The notes under the pieces: generated by a model
Seen by the model: only the letters and a program-made list of their open reading frames with translations
Databases searched by the model: none
Told to the model about the DNA's origin: nothing
Assembly: GCA_965112735.1 (NCBI GenBank)
Contig: OZ218953.1
Span: 930,001-994,000, forward strand
Length of the DNA stretch: 64,000 nt
Origin: Phaeosaccion multiseriatum
Taxonomy: Eukaryota; Ochrophyta, other classes
Direction of reading: 5' to 3'
Part shown: positions 9,908 through 38,901 of the stretch, piece by piece
How positions within the stretch are numbered: the first letter of the stretch is position 1
How the letters are laid out: each line of letters opens with the position of its first letter
Position numbers and translations under genes: made by a program

Positions 9908-10620
9908 GACTCCACAACTAACCGGGCGGGGTGGGGAGAGTGACACACACTTGCAACGGTGCGCGACATTTTAATTGCTGTTCCATCTGATACGCCATAT
10001 GCAAGGACTAAATCCTTTTCATCCAATTGATTTCAATTAGCCTACGCAAGAGGTCAAATTCCTTTTCATCCCAATTGATTCTTTTAACTTCTAATTGATT
10101 TTCGTCTAGTTAATTAATTAAATAATACTTCAAAGTAGTAGTTAATAGTGTTGCCTCGGTAGAGCAAGCTTTAACTCCAACCTTCTTTTGCTCCCTCCAT
10201 ACACACAGGGAGCAGCAGAAGAGCAGAAGGAAGGAAGGCCCTTAATTGCATCTCGCCTATTGTAGAAACGGACATGGCTAGGCGGCAAGGCTGCTGCCGA
10301 ACTCCTTCTCCCCCCTCCCTCCACTCCCTCCCCCATTCCATCAACAGCACAACCCCCCCCCTTTCTCCCCTCGCAGCATGTCAAGGGTCTGCCCTTACAT
10401 TCCCTTCCAAGGGGAGCCGCTGCTGCCGAGCTGCTACCGAGCTGCTGCCGAGCTGCTGACGAGCTGCTACCGACCTGTTGCTCATACGCGGACTCCCAAC
10501 GCGACCAAAACTCCGTCAAGAACCAAACAGCAGCTCGGCAGCAGCTCCGTCGAGAACCAACCATCCGTTTTCTCCTCTCTCCCCTCCTTGTACTCCCAAT
10601 CTATCTATATCTACCCCCCG
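9908..10620. other. Gene-free spacer with an AT-rich island
   Basis: No supported gene. Around 9990-10140 base composition turns AT-rich compared with the GC-rich surroundings, with two direct copies of CCTTTTCATC(C)AATTGATT about 48 bp apart. Further on (10425-10480) there is a short tandem of GAGCTGCTRCC. The 140-aa minus-strand frame over 10142-10564 has no recognisable domain and is low complexity. Confidence 0.5.
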
Positions 10621-10623
10621 GCA

Positions 10624-10659
10624 TGACGTCATCTGTATCTACCCCCCTGAATGACGTCA
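10624..10659. promoter_or_regulatory. Two perfect TGACGTCA palindromes, 28 bp apart
   Basis: TGACGTCA occurs at 10624-10631 and 10652-10659, each preceded by a related TCTACCCCCC stretch, so the pair arose from a 28-bp tandem duplication. TGACGTCA is the CRE/bZIP core, and stramenopile aureochromes bind TGACGT. It lies about 340 bp beyond the ABCC stop codon and about 1.4 kb 5' of PPR-SMR 1. Regulatory use is inferred only. Confidence 0.4.
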
Positions 10660-10998
10660 GAGGCCCTCCCTTCAAGGGGTCGCCGCTGCTGATCCACTGC
10701 TGCTGCTTCCACTACTGCTGCTGCTGCTGCTGCCCCCCGCGGCCACGAGGTGGCTTCGCTTTGCCCGGAGCTTGGAGTTGTGTGTGTCATGGGAGCTCTC
10801 GTCATGGCCGTCTTCGGAGTGAGCACCAGGAGCGTCGACACAAGGAGCAAAAGCAACCCAGTGAGCATAAGCAACAAGCAAGGCACGAGCAAAAGAGCAA
10901 GCGAGCAAGCGAGCAAGGAGGAGGGGGGAGAGAGCGGGGGGGAGGGGAGGATGAAATGCCGGCGCGGGGGGGGGGGGGTGAGGCAGACACTCTCTCAC

Positions 10999-23902
<12,904 letters not shown>

Positions 23903-24249
23903 TCTCTCCACCCGCACCGTCTCACCCCCCCCCCCTTTCTCAAGAAATGCGTCAGAAAAGACCAGCTCTAAAAGAACATTGGCGAATTCAAGGAGCAGTA
24001 GGGCTTACTCAGTTCTACTGGCACAGCATTGAGCCATCCCTCTGCTTGTAACGGGCTTTGTCTCGTCCAAAGCGGGCCCGTTCATTAAAAAAAAAAAAAG
24101 TCATGCACTCACAGGCAGAAAGTGTCGTGGGAAACGATGGCACCGGATGGCGCACCATTTCACATGAAACTGGCATTGCTCGGTCCTCCTCTCGCAGCCG
24201 CATCCATTTTTGTAATAAAAAAAGAGCCAAAGCCTTTGCTGTTGTTGTC
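23903..24249. promoter_or_regulatory. Head-to-head spacer, ABCC (-) / GH1 (+)
   Basis: A 347-bp interval between start codons. It contains an A13 run near 24086 and no clear TATA box. No gene is supported. Confidence 0.45.
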
Positions 24250-30089
<5,840 letters not shown>

Positions 30090-30114
<25 letters not shown>

Positions 30115-30270
30115 GGGAGAGGCAGAAACGCTTACCAGCCGATAGCATGAGGGAGAGGGAGAAACGCTTACCAGCCGATAGCATGAGGGAGAGGCAGAAA
30201 CGCTTACCAGCCGATAGCATGAGGGAGAGGCAGAAACGCTTACCAGCCGATAGCATGAGGGAGAGGCAGA
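30090..30270. repeat. 33-bp tandem repeat at the GH1 3' end
   Basis: Five copies of a unit carrying AAACGCTTACCAGCCGATAG. The GH1 stop codon lies in the first copy, so copy-number changes leave the protein end intact while altering the 3' UTR. Confidence 0.85.
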
Positions 30271-30362
30271 GACTAGAGAGATAGAGAGATAGATGGGTAG
30301 AGAGAGACATGAGTGAGAGAGAGAGGGAGAGAGACAAAGAAAGAAAGAAAGAGAGAGAGAGA

Positions 30363-30396
<34 letters not shown>

Positions 30397-30696
30397 CAGA
30401 GAGAGGAAGAGCGCCATCTGTCGCGCCTCCGATGCATTAAGGGTAGGGTAGACAGGTAGGGGTAGGACTGAAGGGTAGGGTAGACAGGTAGGGGCAGGAA
30501 GGTGTGCGCCCACCCACTGCATACATCATTGGCCAGGGAAAGACCCTTGCTGTTATCGAATTCTCTATTTACGACATACTTCGACGTACGTATTACTACG
30601 TAATCGTACATACGATAGTATAGAGATGCTTACTGTAGCTGCTCTGTTGCTCTCAAAGGGGGGCGCCACACAGAGAGGTGGTGAGAAGAGCAGACG

Positions 30697-30953
30697 CACA
30701 CACGCACATCCAAATTATCATCATTACGTAATCATTACCAAGTATTTGGATCAATCTGGACCCCCTCTGGAGAGTGTACGCACACACGCACATCCAAATT
30801 ATCATCATTACGTAATCATTACCAAGTATTTGGATCAATCTGGACCCCCTCTGGAGAGTGTACGCACACACGCACATCCAAATTATCATCATTACGTAAT
30901 CATTACCAAGTATTTGGATCAATCTGGACCCCCTCTGGAGAGTGTACGCACGC
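30697..30953. repeat. 3 x 84-bp tandem repeat with TTACGTAA palindromes
   Basis: Near-identical units start at about 30711, 30795 and 30879. Each contains CCAAAT...ATTTGG arms around ATTACGTAAT, giving hairpin potential and a bZIP-type palindrome. More CGTA-rich palindromes precede the array (30580-30615). It lies in the convergent GH1/VPS26C spacer (30115-32065), where no gene is supported. Confidence 0.9.
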
Positions 30954-31944
30954 ACGCACACACACGGGCCACACTGCACAATGCCGCCTCGGACGCTGCT
31001 GCCGCTGTATCACCAACTGCTACTGTTGCTGTTGCTGTATCACCAACTGCTACTGTTGCTGCACCACTGGTAGCTCTGGAGTAGGACAGGGCAGGGGCAG
31101 AGAGCGGTGAGGGCGACCCCCGAGGACGTGGGGCCTCAGTCCTGACACCTCTGACACCTCAGCCTCAGTCCTGACACCTCTGACACCTCAGCCTCCGCAA
31201 GGAAGTCAGCTTGGCCCGAAGCTGGCAACACACCCGTAGAGACGGTTGTTGTTGTTCCATCCCCATGTACTTGTAGTAGCAGCTGCGCACACCGGGCACA
31301 CCTGATGAGTTGCTGAGCAATCAAATCCTCGCCCTGCCCTATGTACATGGTTAGCCTAAGCAAAAGCAAACCCTCAGCTAAGAAGCTTATTGCCCGCAGT
31401 ACCTTCCATAGAAGCTCCATGTGATACCCGACAGGACCACACTGCACACAGCTGCACTGCACACAGCTGAGCCACACCCCCCCCTCCACGGCCTTGTGGT
31501 GTAAGGAAGGGCCTCAATTTGCCCCTCCACGGCCTTGTGGTGCAAGGAAGGGGCTCTAATTGCCTGAGTCAGGGCCTTACTGTTCGAGTCAGGCCTCCTC
31601 CCCCCCAAGAGCAGCAGCAGCAGCAGTAGCAGCAGAAGCAGCAGCAGTTGGTGATACAGTCGACAGTCGAGGGTGGAGAGGGCTGTTCTCCTCCCCTCCC
31701 TGCATGCTGACCGCTGCAGATGCTGCTGCTTGGCTCTGTGACACTGTTTCGGTTTCGGTCTTTCCACTCGCCGACCGCCGCGATACGGTATGGCAGGAAA
31801 GACAAAAATAGGCGAAGGTTTGGCCCAGCCGTAAGCAGGCCCAGCCGTAAGCAGGCCCAGCCGTAGGCAGGCCCAGCCGTAGGCACTGATTGGCTGAGTG
31901 GTGATTTGCACTACGTCATTGATGTCGTGTGCGCCCCTCCCTCC

Positions 31945-32085
31945 CCCCCCCATGTGGTCATACCCCCCCATGTGGTCATACCCCCCCATGTGGCCATACC
32001 CCCCCATGTGGTCATACCCCCCCGTGTGGTCATACCCCCCCGTGTGGTCATACCCCCCCGTGTGGTCATACCCCCCCGTGGGGTC
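31945..32085. repeat. 17-bp minisatellite overlapping the VPS26C stop codon
   Basis: Nine or so units of the form CCCCCC(A/G)TGTGGTCATA. The first unit in transcript sense encodes the last residues (PHGGV) and supplies the TGA stop of VPS26C at 32066. Confidence 0.85.
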
Positions 32086-35000
32086 CGTCGTTTTCCCTAT
32101 ATAAGAGGACGGGAAAGTTCTCGCTGATGACGCACCCCGTGCCGAACACGATGATGAGATTGAGCTCAAACTCAACCTGCTCAGAGGGAGAGCAGCAGGC
32201 ACGCAGGCAGGCAGGGAGGCAGGCAGGGAGGCAGGGAGGGAGGACGGGAGGGAGTGTGCGTGTGCGAGTGAAGTGTGACAATGAGTGTGTGTGATAGAAA
32301 CAGTGTGTGTGTGTGTGAGGGAGCGAGGGAGTGAGTGAGTGAGAGAGTGAGTGAGTGAGTGAGTGAGAGAGAGTGTGTGAGGGAGGGGAGGAGGAGAGGT
32401 ATGTGAGCAGCTGCTGGAGCTTGTCGATGTCGTCATCGGTGTCTATATTGCTAGTCAAGGTCAATAAACTGAACATGAAACTGAACATAAAACTGAAACC
32501 CAAACTCTCACCTTGAACCTGGGTGTAACCATGGTAGGGCAGCTAAAAAGCCGGGGGAATATCATGTAGATAGGGATTGCGAGCCCTCGGCATACATCTC
32601 CGTCGCCAATCTGTGAGTGAAGTGGGGGGGGGGGGGGGATGACGAGGGGGGGAGAGGGGGGCACGGAGGGAGGGAGTGAGGGAGGAGAGAAAGAGCGAGG
32701 AAGAGATGGAGGGAGGAGAGAGACAGACAGACGAAGAGAGGAAGGGTTGGTCACCTGCTGCTTCCCTCACTCCTTTCCTCCGCCTCCTCCCCTCCTTCCC
32801 TCCTACACGCACATACGTTAATACGTACGTAATGCCCTCCTTTTCTAACCTGCAAGTTTTGTATCTCGGTGCTCTCTCTGAGGAAGTCTCTGTTTTGCTC
32901 CACCGCCTCCACCCTCACCAGTTGCACCTCCACAGACTTCACAGGGGCGTCGGAGTGTTCCACAGTTACCTGTATCGCATAGAGGGGTATATTTATTGAC
33001 ATAGAGGGGTGGAGGTGGAGGGGAGGGGAGGGGAGGGGAGAGGGAGAGGGAGAGGGAAGGGAGAGGGGGAGAGAGGGGGAGGGGGGGAGGGGGGGAGGGG
33101 CAATGGGAGGGATGCAGAGATGGAGAAGAGAGATTAAGAATTCCTGTCTATCCTTTGTCCCCCCTCCCCCCTTTCTCCTCGTCTCCTCTCTCTCTCTCTC
33201 TCTCCCCCTCTCTCTCCCTCTCCCTGTCTCCCTCCCCCCCCCCCCCCTCTCTCTTTCTGTGTGGGCACATTTTTTTTGTTTTGTATGTATGTATGTATGT
33301 ATTCTCACCTCCCCTGTGAGTGGAGCGTTGATGGGACAGCTCCCTCTATGAAGCTTCCCTGTGATCCGAAACGGCAAAATCCGCTTGCGATACCTCTCGC
33401 GCTGTTCCACTTGGGCCACCTCGTGGGTGATGACGAAGGGGACAGGGGAGGGGTTCATGGGGATCCTGAGAGGGGCGGGGGAGCAGAGGAGGGGGGCGGG
33501 ATGGGGTAGGAGGAAGTGAGGGGAGGGGCGGGGGTGGGGGAGCTTCAATGGGGTGGGAGGGAGGGGTGGGATGGATGATGCTGAAACTTGCCTTCTGGGC
33601 ACCTCAACGACCAAGTCGAGCTCCCTCTACCCCCCTGCAAGCCCTTGCCATCAACTGCCATCCTCTACCATCCCATCCCCTGCCATCCTCTGTCATCCAC
33701 TGCCATCCATCCCCTGCCTTGCACTGCCATCCCCTGCCATCCCTCTACCTTCTGGGCACCTCCACCACGAACTCGAGCTCCCTGTGTACGTCTCCCCTGA
33801 ACACCCCTCGCTCGATGGTCAGACCAATAATGTAACCGACGTTCAGGTACACGCCATGGTAGGACTGGAGGGGGAGGGGGAGGAGGATGGGCGGGTAACA
33901 GCGACTTAGCGACACATCGATATAGCGATGACAGTTGAGTTGCCATTCCTGCCCGAGTCCCATTCTGGCCCATCGATCATATTGATCGCCCCCCCCTGCC
34001 TGCCCGAGCGACCGACTGACCTCATGGAGCGTTGCCTCTCCAATACCCCGTACCGGAAACTCGAAGGGGATCTCTGTCTTTCCCTGCGGAAAGCTGCCAT
34101 GGATGACGAGAAATATTCGAAACAAATCGTAGGAGAGAACGGAGCAACCAGCGAGCGAGTCAGCAAGAGAGAGTGAGAGAGTGAGAGAGAGTGAGAGTGT
34201 GTGTTTGTGGGGTAGACACACAGAGCAGCGACGCCGCCCATCGCAAGGCCACACGAACGTGCGTCAGAGCAAAGCAGAGCAGAGCAGGGGCACGAGTGCA
34301 CCACACCAACCAATCAAACAGCCGACAGGAGATAAGGAAGAACAACCAATCAACAGCCGACAGGAGATAAGGAAGAACAACCAATCAACAGCCGACAGGA
34401 GATAAGGAAGAACAACCAATCAAACAGCCGACAGGAGATAAGGAAGAACAACCAATCAACAGCCGACAGGAGATAAGGAAGAACAACCAATCAAACAGCC
34501 GACAGGAGATAAGGAAGAACAGCCAATCAAACAGCCGACGGGAGATAAGGAAGAACAACCAATCAAACAGCCGACAGGAGATAAGGAAGAACAACCAATC
34601 AACAGCCGACAGGAGATAAGGAAGAACAACCAATCAAACAGCCGACAGGAGATAAGGAAGAACTACGAATCAACAGCCGACAGGAGATAAGGAAGAACAA
34701 CCAATCAACAGCCGACAGGAGATAAGGAAGAACAACCAATCAAACAGCCGACAGGAGATAAGGAAGAACAACCAATCAACAGCCGACAGGAGATAAGGAA
34801 GAACAACCAATCAAACAGCCGACAGGAGATAAGGAAGAACAGCCAATCAAACAGCCGACGGGAGATAAGGAAGAACAACCAATCAAACAGCCGACAGGAG
34901 ATAAGGAAGAACAACCAATCAACAGCCGACAGGAGATAAGGAAGAACAACCAATCAAACAGCCGACAGGAGATAAGGAAGAACAACCAATCAAACAGCCG

Positions 35001-35838
35001 ACAGGAGATAAGGAAGAACAACCAATTAACAGCTGACAGGAGGTTAGGAAGCTGCGGTAGCATGCACCACACCAACCAATTAACAGCTGACAGGAGGTTA
35101 GGAAGCTGCGGCAGCACCGATATCTCGTGCTGCAGTCGCTACTGCTGCTGCTGACCTGCCTGCCCCGCCCACGTTGACGGTTTCGTGCAGGAGCTCCAGC
35201 GGCTTGTTGCTCTCCCCGAACAGGCCGCGGTTGCCCGGAGTATCCACCATTCGTACGTGACCGGCAGCCTACACAGAGCAGCAGAGCAGAGCGAGCAGTA
35301 GAGGAGCAGAGAAGTATAACACACACACACACAGAGAGAGAGAGAGAGGGAGGAGTAGAACAGCAGAATAGCATGGGGTGGGGGGACTTTGGTGTTGCGA
35401 GAGAGCAGGTAGGGGGGGTGTTCGTGCTATGTGCTTGGGTGGGTCGGGCTGATGCCAGAGGGGCTGATGCCCGAGGGAGGGGGGGGGGGAGCATGGGATA
35501 CACAGCGTTCGCGTTTTCGGATGAGCGAGGAGACAAATATGCATGCCCCTTGCGGCGTAGACGTTACCTATACCTTCAAGAATATGTTCTTGTAGTCCCA
35601 TCCTTCCGTGGTCACGACCACGATGGTCCCTTCAACGATTTCCTGTCCGGCCAGCGCAGTGCACACAGAGGGTAAGAAAGGCGCGGACAGGTCTTCAGAA
35701 GTAGCCGCGGCTACCTAACTAAAGCGCCAACACCGAAGAATTGGTTTCTTAGTAACCCACCTTTACACGGTAGGTTTTGTCCAGTCGCTTGAGCCTTATC
35801 GCGATGGTGGCGGACTCAACTGGGTCGCTGAACATCAT
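32066..35838 (-). CDS. VPS26C: VPS26C (DSCR3), retriever-type cargo adaptor subunit (9 exons)
   Basis: Exons (minus): 35838-35761, 35642-35574, 35268-35156, 34093-34021, 33864-33749, 33465-33309, 32969-32850, 32610-32512, 32176-32066. They total 936 nt (311 aa), in frame. Recognised by TIAIRLKR near the N terminus, FPQGKTEIPFEFP, YHGVYLNV, the strand VKSVEVQLVRVE, and above all DGDVCRGLAIPIYMIFPRLF and ENFPVLL, which match DSCR3/VPS26C rather than VPS26A/B. Length is close to the animal protein (~297 aa). With VPS35L and VPS29 this arrestin-fold protein forms retriever, which recycles membrane proteins from endosomes. Two adjacent Met codons are at the start; an upstream in-frame ATG at 36042 is unlikely because the extra residues are not family-like. 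Intron 3 (34094-35155) is filled by a 35/36-bp array. Confidence 0.93.
33592..33634 (-). pseudogene. Duplicated 3' fragment of VPS26C exon 5 inside intron 5
   Basis: This copy resembles the end of exon 5 plus its donor (about 33747-33787). In transcript sense both contain CTCGA-(C/G)TT-(G/C)GT and GAGGTGCCCAGAAGG, coding E-L-(D/E)-(L/F)-V-V-E-V-P-R. The DNA between copies is a GCCATCC-rich minisatellite. Like the ABCC case, it is an exon edge with its splice junction carried into the adjacent intron. Confidence 0.7.
34309..35035. repeat. 35/36-bp tandem array in VPS26C intron 3
   Basis: About 20 copies of a unit containing CAACCAATCAA(A)CAGCCGAC and AGGAGATAAGGAAGAA. Segments around 34385-34633 and 34705-34953 are identical over roughly 250 bp, giving a higher-order period of about 320 bp. 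Every unit carries a CCAAT box and a GATAAG word. The open frames across it are artefacts. Confidence 0.95.
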
Positions 35839-36360
35839 CCACAAGAACACAACAGAGGGCTTGATCGACGACTCTATTCCTCCTAGCCACCTCCTCCGAC
35901 CGCCCCCCCTTCGGTAGCTGACGCCGCGTCGATATACCCTCCCATCCACCGCGAAGTGAGCACTCCTCGGCCCGTGAACGTGAACGTGAAATCGAGATGT
36001 TGCCGTGTTGGAATACGGGACCCAAGTCACAGATCCGGCCAAAGCATGCTGGTGGCTTTAATTGCGTTGAATCAGCGCTTTCGCTCCCTCCCGCGTAGCT
36101 GAGCTGAAGAGAGGTACGACCGTGAACAGGACGCTGTTGGGTTTACTTGAGTCTCTGTTGCGCTGTCTCCGCCTTCCATACCCTCATCGGCGCTGAAGAG
36201 CACAAGGAGCGGAACAGGAGTCGATGTTGCTCGGAGGGAAGGGAATCAGCGCGCCCAGGTGGCCCTAAACAATCGCCCCTCCCCTAAGAAGCCTCTGTTC
36301 TGGAGCACGTGAGGGGGGGGTAGAAACCGAGAGGGGAGGAGAGGAGAAGGAGGGCGAGAA
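35839..36360. promoter_or_regulatory. Head-to-head spacer, VPS26C (-) / DUF4050 (+)
   Basis: A 522-bp interval between divergent starts. No TATA box or repeat is evident, and no other gene is seen. Confidence 0.45.
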
Positions 36361-37292
36361 ATGAATGGGAAAGAGAAAAAGGAAGAAGAGGTGAAAGGAG
36401 AGGCTGAAGCGACATCAAAAGTCAGGCTGGCAGGCGAACCACCAGCAGCTTTAGATGGCACGGCGAAGGAAGTCGAGACTCCACCAGATCCAACTTACGT
36501 CAACGAAGGTAAGTGTCCCCTTCCCGCAGTTTTTGCACCCCAGCTAGACTGGCGACACTTGTCGCTCGTCGAACCCTCTTACACCCCCCCCCCTCTCCCC
36601 CATCTCCTCTCTGCCGTAAACCCTTTCCCTTGTATGGCCTGCGTTGAAAGGTCTGGTGAGGTGGGAACGGGACAGGGCCGAGTGGCTGGACTTGCCGAAC
36701 AAAAGCAAGCGGAAAGCACAGCGCGAGGCTGAGGAGGGGAAAGATGCGCCGCCAGTAACGTAAGTTCGTCATGCGGTTAAGCATATGGGATTAGCGTAGC
36801 ATCCTTGCAGCATAAGAGGAAGAGAGAGAGAGAGAGAGAGAGAGTTGGCTCGTCATTTTTGCCCATTTCAACACCGTCCCAGCGGCCCTGCGGGGGCTTG
36901 TCCACCGTAGCATCCCCCCCCCCCCCCACCTACCTGCAGCCTGCTATTGGATCTTCTCACCCTTTGGCTCTGTCCCTCCCCTCCCCTCCTTCCCACCACC
37001 CCTTCACTCTGCCCCTCCCCTCCCCTCCCCCCCGTCCCACTTTCCCGGGTCTCCCCCCTTTCCATCAATCAAATCAATCCATTTCTCCATATTCCGCAAA
37101 CTGCAAACTGTCTCTCTCCGCGCTGCACTCTTGTGAATTGGCAGTGCCAAATCGATGGACGTGGACCTCGTGATTGACAGCATTTTCTCTAGCCAAACCG
37201 AGCCCCTGGGGCTGCTTCCCCATGCCGTGCCTCTGCCTCAAATGATTGACGTCCTCACTGATCTATGGGAGGCAGAGGGTTTGTTCATTTGA
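36361..37292 (+). CDS. Gag1-like clamp domain (DUF4050) small protein (3 exons)
   Basis: Exons 36361-36508, 36651-36759, 37145-37292 total 405 nt (134 aa), in frame. After a charged N terminus, the sequence YVNEGLVRWERDRAEWL and the C-terminal block DLVIDSIFSS...PLPQMIDVLTDLWEAEGLF match the DUF4050/Gag1-like pattern. In that pattern a Trp-containing helix is joined to a conserved '(I/V)P L P x M (V/I) D x L x D x W E x E G L' end. Fungal members relate to TORC1 signalling. Plant and algal members are uncharacterised, so no function is claimed. The short length is usual for the family. Confidence 0.75.
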
Positions 37293-38901
37293 CTGGTCGT
37301 GGGCTGCATTGAAGACAGATCAGCTGAGTGGGGTTGCCCTTTCAACCCAACCGAGATGAGAAGGAGGAACAAGGCCGACGAGGAGAAGGAAGAAGGGGGA
37401 TACGCGAGATCAGAGACCGGCAAGTAGAAACACTCACACTCCTCAGAGGACGGATGGATGATGCTGAAGAGTCCCGAGGAGCAGCAAAGCGAGCGAGGCT
37501 GGGGGGTATCCAATCTGCGGACAGGGGCGAATCAGGGCACACTCAAAAGACATGACGCAAGACGCTTCGCACACCACCGCCTGGACACGCGGCGAATGCC
37601 CATCTGTTCCGGTTCGTGTTGGTTCTTCGGATCACAGCTGGCTTGTTGGGGGTGGCTCTGCTATACTGTGACTCTGCTGCGCGTGTACACAAAAGGAAGA
37701 CTGGTGGCGACGCGTGTATGTTACGTATGTGCGTATGTGTGTGCGTGTGTGCGTGTGTGTGTGTGTGCCCTCCGCGAGGAAGCACAAGACAATGCAGGAC
37801 AGAGGACACAGCCGTTTACTGTCTGTCCTTCCAGCAAGTCGCCACGGCAGAGTCAGCCCACCGACCCATCCATACGGGCAGAGGTGACCTCCAGCCAGGA
37901 GGAGGAGGAGGAGGACGAGGAGAAGACCCAGCACAAGCGCCAGCACCACCGCGGGCACCAGCAGAAGCAGAAGCAGAAGCAGAAGGAGCATAGTAGTGGA
38001 AGCAGCGGCTCCTGCTTGCGTCAAGTGTGTACATGGCAGGCGATGCACATTGGCGGCGGTGAGTGCCCTTCCTCCCTACATGTCTACATGTGTCGGAGAG
38101 GAGAGAACTGAAACTACCTACCCACCTCCTATCACGAGAGCGAGGTGGGGCGTCAGTCAATGAAGGTAGGGAGAAGGCCACATTCCACACTCTCCGCCTT
38201 CCTTGGCCTATGCTTGTGCCAGGAGGGCGCCAGGCTCCCCTCCGTTTGAGTCCGCAGACCATGCACCATGGCACCACGGAATGGGGCGTGACACCACGGA
38301 ACCGGGCGTGCGATAGCATTTTGGCCTTCCTTCCTCCCTTCGTTCCTTCCTTCCCTTGGATTGTTTGTCCCTCTTTAGCGATTCATTTATTCACAAAGGA
38401 GGGCACAAATTTGGCGTTCCTAGGAGGGAGAAGAACGTGCTGCGACGCATGCGCAGTAGGATAGGATAGGATAGGGAGGAGAGGACAGGACAAGAGAGGA
38501 GAAGAAAGGAAAGGAAAGCATGGAGTTGGATTGCTGTGGGTGGGAAGGGAAGGAGGGAGAGAGAGGGACTACTGCGCGAAAGGACTGATGATTGTTCGGT
38601 GTAGTTCAATTCAGTCACCGTAACATCCGTTACATCCACCTAAACCCAGAAATACATCCATCCGCAAGGAATAGAATGAAGTACAGAAGCACAGTGTCTC
38701 TCCTCTAAATCAATCATAAAGAGAGGCAGGTGTTGGTGTTTATTAGTAGAGGAAGCGGGGAAAAAGGAAAAAACATCCCAATCCATCAGGTGCCAGCTGG
38801 CATACTTCGCAGTACTTCGAACTGAAGCCGATTTTTCCTCCCCCCCCCCGCCCCCCCTGATACATGCAAGCACCGAAGCGGAAATGATGTTCGCTCGCTC
38901 T
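37293..38901. other. Convergent spacer without a supported gene
   Basis: Open frames up to 217 aa on plus and 167 aa on minus overlap one another here. They contain (GT)n or GAAGCA repeats and show no domain or consistent splice structure. I cannot support a gene. A possible minus-strand poly(A) signal for PPR-SMR 2 (TTTATT on plus) is near 38740. Confidence 0.5.

Noticed and set aside
9610-10026. 138-aa frame over MITE A
   Set aside because: It arises from GATAGCG repeats inside a TIR-bounded element and has no transposase motif.
10142-10564. 140-aa minus-strand frame
   Set aside because: Low-complexity Ser/Ala/Gly sequence, no domain, no supporting splice structure.
30697-30953. CRISPR-like array
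   Set aside because: The three 84-bp units are directly adjacent with no unique spacers, and the genome is eukaryotic; the other arrays are likewise plain tandem repeats.
34160-35117. LIGCSSLSPVGC repeat protein on the minus strand
   Set aside because: It is a translation of the 35/36-bp tandem array inside a VPS26C intron.
37458-38111. 217-aa plus-strand frame downstream of the DUF4050 gene
   Set aside because: Overlaps several other frames, contains (GT)n and GAAGCA repeats, and shows no domain. Its terminal part could be real, but nothing supports it.
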